From positions 62,001 through 126,000 of IMG/VR virus record IMGVR_UViG_3300033145_000192: a DNA stretch of 64,000 nucleotides; one strand, written 5' to 3'. This stretch comes from a virus. The stretch's first letter is position 1. Each line of letters opens with the position of its first letter. Both the position numbers and the translations under genes were made by a program. The notes beneath the pieces are model-generated. The model saw nothing but the letters and a program-made list of their open reading frames with translations. It did not search any database and was not told the origin of the DNA. This document shows positions 40,254 through 50,100 of the stretch, piece by piece.

Positions 40254-42920
40254 TCAATCACCGAAGGTTACTAGCCCTCCAGCAGCCTTTCCGCCTTCCT
40301 TCAATCCCATTCCCTGATTGCCGTCAGTGCCCTGTAGGCCAATCTCAGGACGAGGCTGAGTCGTGCCCTCTGGGTTAGTGTCATCGCTAGGTCCAGTATC
40401 ACTGCCAGTTCCGCCACTTGTGCTCTTACCAGAGCTTCCGCCCTTACACGTAATGAGCTTTGGCTTACCGGAACATGGGTCGTGAAGCAGGATAATGCCG
40501 CAGTCGGGTGGGTCTGGAGGTGGAACTTTAGGTTCTCTTGGAACGGTGCCAGGAGTTTGGCCTCCACCGGCCACTGACCCAGGCCCACTCTTACCGCCGC
40601 CTGTAGTAGAACCACCTCCGGTATCAGGTGGGTCATCTGGAGTATCGGTTCCACCCTTACCAGTTCCTCCGCCAGTGCTAGCATCTTGCTCAACTGTAGG
40701 AGCGGTGGCTGTTGTTGGTGTTACCGATGTTGCACCAAGCTCATTTAGCTGTTCGTTAATAGCACCGACTGTTTCAGCAGTGGCATCGTTAAATGCACCA
40801 GCTAGGCCATTCAGTGCTGCCTGTTGTTTCTTATGACCTTCACCGACAGCGTCATCAACATCCTTTGGAGTGGCAAAACCATCTTGGCCATTAACGAGTC
40901 CGATATCATCAATGCCACCATCTCCACCAGTTAGCTCATTGACCAATGAATCGAGTGCCGCCTTATTCTTCTTGCAACAATCCTCTGCACTCTCCTGTGC
41001 TTCCTTATCACCTCCAAGTGCATTTTCGGCATCGTCAAGTGCTTCATCTGCGTTTGCGTTTGCTTCCTCTTGCTGGTCCTTTGCAGCCTTCTCCTCATCA
41101 GTTGGATGTGGTGGACCAGCCTTTCCTTGCTCGTCTTCCCAATCCTTCTTAGCATCTTCTGCTTCCTGCTGGCCCTCTCTCGCTTCCTCAACCGTATCGG
41201 TCGCAGTCGCTCTAGCAGCTTCAGCGGTTTCTTGTGCAGCATCATCTACTCTCTGTGCTGCATCCTTCTTTGCTCTAGCATCTGCCGATGTTTCGCCAGC
41301 TTCGGCCAAAGCAGCTTCAGCATCTCTCGCATCTCTTCTCGCGTTCATTCTATCAGCGGAACTCAAATCCTGGTCCGCAGCCCTCGCTTCAGCATCATTT
41401 AGTGCTGCATGAGCGGTTTCAACTGCATCATATGCCTCAGAATATTCTGCATTAGCATCTGCTAGGTCATCTGATGTTTCGTTAGCATAATCAGTGGCGG
41501 TCTTTACGGTATCCAAAGCCTCTTCAACTTTGAATAGGTCTTGTCCGTATTCAGCCTGCTTCAGCCACGCTTCATCCTTTGCTGAATCAAGTGCTTCATT
41601 TCCACTGTCACCAATGGCATCAATCGAGTCAGCAGCCTCACTTACCTCTTCGGCCACGTCACCCATCTTCGCTGCGGCACCTCCTAGTTTCCCTGGGTCG
41701 TTTGTTCCGCCCTTTGCAAAACCGTGGAGCTTTAGAATCAACTCACATACTTCGCAAATCTTACGAGCAAGCGAGATGTCATTAGTGAATGTGCGGTCCC
41801 AATAAATCTTCTCGGTTCCGCTACAGATGTCGTGCTGGACTACTGGAGACCATACGCCACCTTCGAACTTCATCTCTCCAATGATATCTACCTTTGGATT
41901 GTATGGGTTCTTGGTGAAGTTAATTGGACCGTCCCTGGTCATATCCATATGGAACCAGACTTCAGTCTTAAGTTCGATGGTAGACATGGATGTGGTTTCG
42001 CTACCGCATGTTACTGGACAGGTTGGAGTTCTGTGAATGAGGAATATATCAGCCATCGCGCCAGCACACTTATAGTCGTCATCATACCACTTGTGAAGCA
42101 GGGTGGTGCAAATCTCAGCAGATGTAATCCTGTCTGTGTTATCTCCAATGACACCAGCAAAGTCGCAAGTTTTTCTTACCCACCAGGCTTGCTCTAGGCG
42201 ACCCTTCAAAAATGGGAATCCACACGTAGTATCTGAATTTGTCGCAAAGACAAGTGTCCCTTCGTTCTTCCAGCTTAGTGGCTGGTCAACGATTAGGTCA
42301 TTGAATGCTCTCCAGCAATGTCTCTTGCTGTCCCATCGCATATCAACTGGGCCAAACTTCCAGCTTGAAGCGTCTAGCTTGTGCTCATCGTCATTTTTTC
42401 GTTTATCCACTGGGTCTGGGTCAGTTGGTCGTATACCAATTGACTTGCCCCAGCCAGCCATTTGAATAGGCCCACGCACACCAATACTACGCACCTCGTC
42501 GTAATTGGATACCTTCGCCTCACCCCTAGCAGTCTTTACCTTGTTCTTCGAAACCAGAAATTGAATTTGTTGATTTCCACCCGGACTCTCATAGAGATTA
42601 AGATTCTCTCCAGTCGGGATTCCAGCAAATGCACCACCAAGGTCAGCAGCATTCCATGCTGCACTAGTCATCTCCCAGCCAGGAAGGAGCGTGAGGAAGG
42701 AGTCCATAGATGCGCCAAATGTCGCGCCCCATGCATCGTCACTATAACCAAATGCTCCAGGTGGAGTTGGCGTAATAAGCATAGGAGGGCCATCTAGGGT
42801 TTTCTTGCCATTAGACGTTCCAGTTACCCTACTAGCCTCTTGGCCAGAAAGTGCGTATGTCTGGATTGGATAGTTCTTTTTCTTTAGCCTATCCTTATTC
42901 CTTACTTCTTTCCTAGTCAA
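40254..42920 (-). CDS. Virion protein with coiled-coil and low-complexity C-terminus
   Basis: An 888-residue protein, probably tail tip or fibre. The first 400 residues look globular with several cysteines. A long Ala/Glu/Asp-rich segment follows (DNA about 41690-40900) and should form coiled-coils; the C-terminus (about 40720-40260) is Gly/Thr/Pro-rich with a short cysteine-bearing CGIILLHDPCSG insert. I chose the TTG at 42920, which overlaps the upstream stop by 8 bases and has GGAGG upstream. Longer in-frame starts would overlap the neighbouring gene by more than 100 bases. No receptor-binding domain is recognised. Confidence 0.75.
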   Translation of the reverse strand: MTRKEVRNKDRLKKKNYPIQTYALSGQEASRVTGTSNGKKTLDGPPMLITPTPPGAFGYSDDAWGATFGASMDSFLTLLPGWEMTSAAWNAADLGGAFAGIPTGENLNLYESPGGNQQIQFLVSKNKVKTARGEAKVSNYDEVRSIGVRGPIQMAGWGKSIGIRPTDPDPVDKRKNDDEHKLDASSWKFGPVDMRWDSKRHCWRAFNDLIVDQPLSWKNEGTLVFATNSDTTCGFPFLKGRLEQAWWVRKTCDFAGVIGDNTDRITSAEICTTLLHKWYDDDYKCAGAMADIFLIHRTPTCPVTCGSETTSMSTIELKTEVWFHMDMTRDGPINFTKNPYNPKVDIIGEMKFEGGVWSPVVQHDICSGTEKIYWDRTFTNDISLARKICEVCELILKLHGFAKGGTNDPGKLGGAAAKMGDVAEEVSEAADSIDAIGDSGNEALDSAKDEAWLKQAEYGQDLFKVEEALDTVKTATDYANETSDDLADANAEYSEAYDAVETAHAALNDAEARAADQDLSSADRMNARRDARDAEAALAEAGETSADARAKKDAAQRVDDAAQETAEAARATATDTVEEAREGQQEAEDAKKDWEDEQGKAGPPHPTDEEKAAKDQQEEANANADEALDDAENALGGDKEAQESAEDCCKKNKAALDSLVNELTGGDGGIDDIGLVNGQDGFATPKDVDDAVGEGHKKQQAALNGLAGAFNDATAETVGAINEQLNELGATSVTPTTATAPTVEQDASTGGGTGKGGTDTPDDPPDTGGGSTTGGGKSGPGSVAGGGQTPGTVPREPKVPPPDPPDCGIILLHDPCSGKPKLITCKGGSSGKSTSGGTGSDTGPSDDTNPEGTTQPRPEIGLQGTDGNQGMGLKEGGKAAGGLVTFGD

Positions 42921-45219
42921 AGCTACCTGCTCCTCCGGAGGTTGCAGAAGTGTTGGAACTTCCACGACCACCAAGCTGTCTTGAAATCGTTGTTCTGTGT
43001 CTTTCGATGAACTCAACCGTATTCTGAGGTAGAGTTCTAGCCCCACCTCTTCTAGCGAACAAACTGAGCGAAGCTAGTTCCCCTCTACTAAGTTCACCGA
43101 AGCGCCTCAAGAAGCTAGAAAGCCTATACGTGGTTGTTACCTGGCCTTGCAAGCCAATTGAGATGTCGTTAATGTTTGAGTTCTGACCAATTGATTCACC
43201 GATTGAGTAAAGCGGGAAGCCTTCAATCGTAACATCTGCACTCTCTACAGTCTTCACTTTGCTTGACGAGTTGTCAACCTTAAGTTGCATAGCATCGAGC
43301 ATTACAGTAAAGCCACCAAACTCCCATGGAGCAAAGCCATCATCCTGTGTGATGTCAAGACGACCCTGTGAATCCTTGTCGATGTTACTGGCAAACACTG
43401 GTCCATATCTCGTAAACCTAGACCTAGTAGGGACATAGACATACACTGGCTGATATACCTTGGCATGGACTTCAGAATATGCTCCCTCTGTGCCATGCAT
43501 ATGTCCACGCATTTGACGTGTAGACTTGGCTTCGTCTCTAGTAGAACCAAACATTGTCTTGTGTGTTGTTCCTGTCGCACCAGATTCGATTTCTTCGGGA
43601 ATTTCCTGTGTTTCTGGGATGTAGTAAATGACTGGATTGTCAATCTTAACAATGTTTCCTTCTTCAATTGTAGCAGATACATACAGCTTGTTGTTCTTGA
43701 TGATATAGTCTGCCTTGTCTGCTTGAGTAAGCTGCTCATCAATATCAAACTGAGTCCTTAGTTCGAGTGGCAATGCCTGGGCTGCGTTCTCGCCCTTACC
43801 AAAAGCAAAGTAGCCACCAAATCCTACTACTCCACCAGGAGGAGGTGGAACTGTAAGCGCACCGCTATCCTCATACTGAACGTATGCACGAGTCTTGCCT
43901 TGACTGTTTCTAAAGTATTCGTTCGGGTCATTGTTGCCAGAGACGGTGTCCACGGTCCATGCGGCCTCAATGTAGTCAACATCTACTGCTTGCTGGAACA
44001 AGAATCTTTTGCCGTAAGTGGCTTCAGCAGCACCCTTTAGCTTTTCGTATATCTTGCCCTTCTTTGCAAAGTCCTCATCACTCTCTTCCAGTGCATCAAC
44101 ATCGACACCATTTTGAGTCTTTACGTCTGCACTGCTATCGCCGGTTACAGTAGGCTTTGCATTTAGACTCGACAAGCTGTAGCGAGAAAAATCCCCATTG
44201 GTCTTAACCCAATACTGCCAACCATCCTTTGTCCCCAATACAATCCTCATTTCCGCCTCGGTCATGAAGTATTTATTTGAGCCACCTTCATCAGACAGGT
44301 CAATTGGGTTGTTTGCCGCGCCAGTGATATTTAGTTGTCTCATCTGCTCTAGTGGAGCACCATACAGAACGGCACAAGCCAATTCGTTCCTAAGCTCATA
44401 TCCTCTTTTGGCACTGAGAATCAATCCAGAATGCGCTGCCAGGAAGTCATCTAGGGACAAATCTACATTATCGAATCTGCGGTCAATGACGTGAATCGTT
44501 ACATCAATGACATCGTCGGTCTTATTTCTCTCAGACGTGACATACCAATCAAAGGCGTAGCGTTGTGCAAGCTCCTGAACGAAATCCGCAAGAGACAATA
44601 GATTGGAGTTAATGCGGTGGCCAGTATCAACTGCTGCCGAAACCTCATCTAGATTGAACCTATACCTCTCACCGAATGCCTTTGGAACAATCGACGTTAC
44701 TTTGAACTCCCAGCCAACATCTGTAACTATGCCTCCAGTAAATGTCTTAGCAATCTTCTCATATGTCATTCCAGACTGGTTCCATCCAGACAGGTTGATT
44801 CCACTATTGTCGTAGTCGTCATATGCGCCAAACACATCGGCCAACGAACATCCAGTTTCATCTACTTCCTCTACTGCATTCCTGAAACCAGGAGCGATAA
44901 TCATTGGGATACTCTGCATAATCTCGCGTGGGTCTGAAACATTTACAGTAATCGCCCTGCCGGAGATATTTCTGACATCCTCATCATATCCAGTTACTAT
45001 ACCAGTGAATCTGAACCTAGAGCCAACCTGAATGGTAGTATATTCGCCCATCGCTGGTGCAGAAAATGTTACTTGTGGAGTGACATTTAAGTCCTCAACC
45101 AAAGTGACTTGGCATGAACTTGGTGACTGTTGTAAGCCAAGGCTTGATGAAACATGTATGACATATGCTCCGTAGAGCGTTACCGGATTGCCACCCAATC
45201 CTAAATCAGTAGCCGTCAT
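42913..45219 (-). CDS. Tail tip/baseplate-type structural protein
   Basis: A 768-residue protein I cannot name precisely. VQVGSRFRFTGIVTGYDEDV-like beta strands in the first 120 residues (quoted in outline) and IVTGY, YAFDWYVTSERNKTDD and SAKRGYELRNELACAVLYG further on suggest the gp27/gpD-type hub fold of tail tip proteins. A long middle region is rich in beta-prone residues. It lies between two large structural genes in the tail block. ATG at 45219; 9 bases from the upstream stop. Confidence 0.68.
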   Translation of the reverse strand: MTATDLGLGGNPVTLYGAYVIHVSSSLGLQQSPSSCQVTLVEDLNVTPQVTFSAPAMGEYTTIQVGSRFRFTGIVTGYDEDVRNISGRAITVNVSDPREIMQSIPMIIAPGFRNAVEEVDETGCSLADVFGAYDDYDNSGINLSGWNQSGMTYEKIAKTFTGGIVTDVGWEFKVTSIVPKAFGERYRFNLDEVSAAVDTGHRINSNLLSLADFVQELAQRYAFDWYVTSERNKTDDVIDVTIHVIDRRFDNVDLSLDDFLAAHSGLILSAKRGYELRNELACAVLYGAPLEQMRQLNITGAANNPIDLSDEGGSNKYFMTEAEMRIVLGTKDGWQYWVKTNGDFSRYSLSSLNAKPTVTGDSSADVKTQNGVDVDALEESDEDFAKKGKIYEKLKGAAEATYGKRFLFQQAVDVDYIEAAWTVDTVSGNNDPNEYFRNSQGKTRAYVQYEDSGALTVPPPPGGVVGFGGYFAFGKGENAAQALPLELRTQFDIDEQLTQADKADYIIKNNKLYVSATIEEGNIVKIDNPVIYYIPETQEIPEEIESGATGTTHKTMFGSTRDEAKSTRQMRGHMHGTEGAYSEVHAKVYQPVYVYVPTRSRFTRYGPVFASNIDKDSQGRLDITQDDGFAPWEFGGFTVMLDAMQLKVDNSSSKVKTVESADVTIEGFPLYSIGESIGQNSNINDISIGLQGQVTTTYRLSSFLRRFGELSRGELASLSLFARRGGARTLPQNTVEFIERHRTTISRQLGGRGSSNTSATSGGAGSFD

Positions 45220-45228
45220 TTACTTCTC

Positions 45229-47187
45229 CTATAGGTATAGCCACGAAACACTGCGCGTGAACACATTGGTTTGTCTGTTGAAACCGTAAGTGTCGGCAAT
45301 TTTGAATACCGCCGAGGATTCTGGCTTTTCACCTCTTGAATCATCAGTTGGTGTGTTGTTGATGATTATGTTCGATTCAGCCAAGCCTATATCTATTAGC
45401 AAGTTGCTATTTGTTGTGCTTCTTGTGCATGCATCTGTCTGTGTTTTCATCGTGAAGTTGATTGTCAATTGCTTTTGTTTTCCTGTAACCGTTTCTTGGT
45501 CCTGAAGAATCGGTCCACTAGCCTTGCCAGGGACTTGCATAACAGCAACTACGCTAGCTGGCAGCGTGTAGCTGACATCAATAGTTTCCTTCACAATGTT
45601 CTCGTTTTGTGTTAGGAATCTACTAGTGTAAGTCCTGCCATATGTGATTGTTCCGCCGAACTGATTATAGCCAAATGACCTTGACACTGGTTCGCTCAAT
45701 ACGCATGTTCCGGTTGGGACAATCTGCGCTACACGAGACGCAATAAGCGGCTCAACAGTTCCGTAGTATGCACCAGATGCATTTGCGAACCTGACACTGC
45801 TCTTTGTTCCGGTTTCTACTCCGTGGCCCTGGACCGTTCCATTGATAGTAACGGATGTTTCTGAAGAATCGGTCTGTTGCTGTCTGGATACCTCGTATGT
45901 TTCCGTCCATAGTGCAGTCGTTTGGTCCACGAATGCACGAGTTAGACTGAAGCTCTTAACCGCATCATCTCTTTGTGTGCTGACACTCATAAGGTTGCCA
46001 GACAATGATGCTGAGAATTCTGGCGTTGCGGAGTCAATTGGATAGTTATTCGCAAAACAGTATTGAACAACGGGTTCAATCGTAGCTGTGCTACCACGTC
46101 TAATTTGTGCAGATGTCGTTACGGTCTGAACAACGCTTCCATCTGCTCCTCGTTCTATGGACCTCGAAATAGAACGACCTTCGATGTCATCTCCGGATGG
46201 AATTGTGACAATCGTATACTGGATAGTTCCAGCGAATCTGTTATCTGTTCTAGCTTTGCTACCAATTCCTGTAGTTTCTCCGAATCCAATTGCAGGACTA
46301 ATTGTATTATCGAAAGCACTTACTGCATTTGCATACTTATCAAACGTAGTGTCGCCATATCCTTGAATGGAACCATTGACACTTAGAGTTTCTACTAGGG
46401 CCTCATTGGCGTCAAGCTCCCAAGAATGCTCGATTGTCCTGTCGTCCTTGTAGTTTCCAGAGGCAAGAATCCACGTCTCTGTTATGTCATACGCACCAGC
46501 GGTTAAATCACTATTCTCCTGCAACAAATGGTTGTAGTGCGATAGTGTGTTCACGTCCACCATAGCCTGGACATATGGCGCAACGACGAACGCGGCCTGT
46601 GTTTTGTCTAGCCCAACCCTGGTTAGAACAAAGTCCTTTGCGTTCTGGTTTGCTGTCTTGTTGAGTGATGGCTCGCTAAATCCTATGGCGTTTACTGTAT
46701 GCACAACTGAGACTGTATCGTCTATCTCTTGGTTGAATGCCCATGTCTCGTTGTATTCTCTTACCTTCTGGTTGAGTGAGAAGTCCTCCTCGAACTCAAA
46801 AATTACATTATACTTCCTGTGATGGACAATTTGGCTTTCCTCAAAGCTAAGGGACATAACCTTTGGCTTTATCGAAATGACTGGATAGCCGCTGGCATCA
46901 ACAATTAGCAAGTCCCCGTAATCCTCTGAGAGAGCGGAGTTTAGCTGGTCGCTCTTTCTGTCTAGAAGTTCAATGCATGATGCAGCATCTTGAACACCAG
47001 ATAGTGCTGGCATATCAGGAAGCAAGTATCCATTGAAGGTTAGAGTTGTAACGGCTCCAAGCCTAGTATCAGCAGTCTTTAGATATTCCTTAGACTCTGC
47101 TAGGAGAGGAACTGGTTCAAAGCAATATGTCGCACCATCGGATACCCTTGTGTAGAACATCCTTGTGCCTGAGTTGAAATCAACCAC
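45229..47187 (-). CDS. Structural protein with internal ~180-residue repeats
   Basis: A 652-residue beta-rich virion protein with no cysteine-based or enzymatic motif I can see. It contains at least two related units: ETLSVNGSIQGYGDTTFDK (near DNA 46380) and ETSVTINGTVQGHGVETGT (near 45850), each followed by AxxAFDNTISPAI/ASGAYYGTVEPLI-type strands, about 530 bases apart. The start is a GTG at 47187 with GGAGAGACAAA upstream. It is probably a tail or fibre component made of tandem beta-domains. Confidence 0.72.
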   Translation of the reverse strand: MVDFNSGTRMFYTRVSDGATYCFEPVPLLAESKEYLKTADTRLGAVTTLTFNGYLLPDMPALSGVQDAASCIELLDRKSDQLNSALSEDYGDLLIVDASGYPVISIKPKVMSLSFEESQIVHHRKYNVIFEFEEDFSLNQKVREYNETWAFNQEIDDTVSVVHTVNAIGFSEPSLNKTANQNAKDFVLTRVGLDKTQAAFVVAPYVQAMVDVNTLSHYNHLLQENSDLTAGAYDITETWILASGNYKDDRTIEHSWELDANEALVETLSVNGSIQGYGDTTFDKYANAVSAFDNTISPAIGFGETTGIGSKARTDNRFAGTIQYTIVTIPSGDDIEGRSISRSIERGADGSVVQTVTTSAQIRRGSTATIEPVVQYCFANNYPIDSATPEFSASLSGNLMSVSTQRDDAVKSFSLTRAFVDQTTALWTETYEVSRQQQTDSSETSVTINGTVQGHGVETGTKSSVRFANASGAYYGTVEPLIASRVAQIVPTGTCVLSEPVSRSFGYNQFGGTITYGRTYTSRFLTQNENIVKETIDVSYTLPASVVAVMQVPGKASGPILQDQETVTGKQKQLTINFTMKTQTDACTRSTTNSNLLIDIGLAESNIIINNTPTDDSRGEKPESSAVFKIADTYGFNRQTNVFTRSVSWLYL

Positions 47188-47198
47188 TTTGTCTCTCC

Positions 47199-50100
47199 TT
47201 ATACTTCATCGTTGAAGCAAGTAGTTGGAAGAGTATACGTTGGAATTGATACCAGAGGAACTGTGCCATGAGAGCCGCAGATTCCATCTTGAACACCAAA
47301 CAAGACTCCGTTAATTTGACTGTTAGGTGCTTGAGCACCAACCATGAACGAGTTGATAGAGCCACTGCCAATTCCGCTGATACCAGCTATGTATCCGTTA
47401 ATCTCTTCCGTTGCAAATCCCTGTATGTATCCGTTTATGTTACCAGAACCAAATTCTGCACCCTTCAGATATGCAAAGACTTCAGAAAGTTCCTTACTGT
47501 TTACATACCCGTTAATTGCCCCACTCACGCCAGTATTGAACAAGAACCCCTTGATGTATCCGCTAGGTCTTCCTTGACAAACGGCCATGTATGCGTGAAT
47601 TGAGCCTTGGCCCTCTACTCCGCTTATGTATGCATGTATGATGCCTGTGACGCTGGCAAATGACTTCATGTATCCAAGGATGTTACCAGAGCCGCCGTAT
47701 CCTCGAACATATGCATTGATTTCTTCGTATGACCCAGGTGGACCATAGACGTATGCGTTGATTGTTCCGCTCGCCATGCCTCCATTTAAGAAGCCGTTGA
47801 TTACTCCGCTATCTGTTACCCAGGCTCCTGCAACGTAGCCATCAATTGTTCCAGTTATCGAGCCTGAGCTATACGCTCCAGCGTATCCATAAATTTGCGA
47901 TTGCTTATTACCAAGAAGGTATGCACAAATTGAGGATATATCTCCAGACTGAACAGCGACATATGTGTTGATAGAACCTGTTGGATACGAGACTAAACCA
48001 GAGCCTCCAAGGACATACCCTTGAATCTTTCCTTCAGCGGGGCCCAACATGTATCCATGAATGTTGGAGTAGGCATTTGGTTGACCTTCCATATAGCCAT
48101 GGAAGAACGGGAAGAACATATAAGCAGACGTATATCCAAGAACATTCTGATGTATGGCCTTATGAAGCGTTCCATAGATTCCAGTCGGTGTCGTATATGA
48201 ATTCTCTCCTGTGATAAAACCATTGATGGTTGGCGTAGGAGGTGCATCAATTCCTCGGACATTATCAATCCATACAATTCCTCTTTCCCCCGCACTGGTG
48301 CGAGGTGGGTTTACGGTTCCTCTCTTGTAGACCCATTTTATTGTATTAAGTCCGGTTGGCACCGCAAAGCTGACATTATACCAGTCACATTGGCTCATGA
48401 AACAATTGCCTTGAGCCCAATAGTTGACTACCTCGGTTTCTGCACCAGCGTAATCGGTATGGAAGATTTTGAAATAGTCGTCCTCCGGACCACCCATGGT
48501 TCCAGAACCCAACATGTCATATCTTACATCAAATCCGATTGTCCTTCCTGGGTCTCCATTCTCGTTGAACTCGTTCTCCGCAACATGAACATCGACTTCT
48601 AGGATACCTGATGTTCCTAGCGGTGCGCCGACAGTTCTGCCACGCAACGTCGTTGGGTGTTGCCAGCCAGATTCAACTGTTCGCATAACAAAGCCATCAT
48701 AGCGACCTTGTGCAGCTTGATTAAATACTCCACCCTCCTGTAGTCCCTTCTGTGGTGGAAGTGTGGTTAGTCTACTTGTGCGAGACATGTCTCCACTAGC
48801 GCGGACAAACCAGTTCCAGTCTCCGGAACGTCTCCACCCTGGAGGAACCTCTCCTTCCCTGAATGACCTGAAAGTTTCTGTGATTGTTCTGACGACTGGT
48901 TGGGCGACATCGAATCTTCGCGTCCATGCAAGCCAATCTGCACCGGCTTCTTTGCCAGTTAGCCATTCTCCCTTTGTGGTATGTGGTCCATAAACTCGGA
49001 TTTGTCTGAATGAGTGGCCAAATGTGCTAGTCCATTGATACTTCAAATACTTACACACAAATGCTTCCATGTGCCAATTCTGATGTATAGAGTCGTCTCT
49101 TAGAGGCAAACTCCTATCTGCTGTGATTTTTGATATAGCCTTATCGCTTTTTGTTCCAGTATCATCGGCAACTTGCGCAAACACAGTTCGATAATCGACA
49201 TCATCTAGGGATGCAAGAAGGTGATAATCTCCAAGTGTTGCAGACAGCGAACCACGCTGAAATAGCAATTCTGCCCTAGTGATAACTACTGGTTTGGAGA
49301 ATTCAATAATGAGCCAGTCATTAGTATTTACGTTAAGCGAAGTGGTAATATCATCGTCGAACAACTTCCAGGCTGGTTCATCATCAAAGATGCCCATTCC
49401 ATGTCTGGCAATACCAGTGAAGATTGGGTTTGTGCCAGATGGTGGCTGTGTAAGCATAAACTCATAGCTTGGTAGCGCGAAAGGCCCAGTGGCTCTAACT
49501 GATTTATCATAGTCCCAGCAGACTAGCTTTGCTGTTCCAGACGGAGAAACAGAATCTCCTAGTGTAGCAATAAGCTCTGGCTTTGGGCAGCCCTGTGTTT
49601 GGTCAACAGGGTGATGTAGTGCCTGGAAGCCTCTCCAGAATAGCTGGAACTTATGTCCCTTTTCTCTAATGTCGCATCCACAGTTGTCCGTCCATGCCAT
49701 TGCTTCAGACACTAGGCCAGATGCAGGCTGAGATAGTTCGGATATTCTCCATCCTGTAAATGAAGTTGTGTTAGTAACGCCACCCTTAGTGTTCTGGCAT
49801 TCGGGCGTAATCTTCATTCTTGAAATGCGCTGAACGCCATTGCCGTCTAGGTCTTGGAAGTAGACGTGCATTACGCCTTTTTCATTACACCAGGAGATGT
49901 CCGTATTTGTTCCTCCGATTGTCCTCCTGTTTTTGTTCAGGTATGCACCAGCCACTCCGGGAATACCAGAGGCAACACCCCACAGGGGCCACCCTTCCGG
50001 TGCTCTCCTGCGCGTTCCCTGCGTTCCAACATATGTGCTGTCCATACGAGCGAAGAACGAGCCATTGCCCATAGGTTCGCTGCCGTGACAGTAACATTCA

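Noticed and set aside
40495-41412. Long open frames on the plus strand opposite the coiled-coil virion protein
   Set aside because: They are Ser/Pro/Ala-rich shadows produced by repetitive codons of the minus-strand gene, with no ribosome site or recognisable domain.
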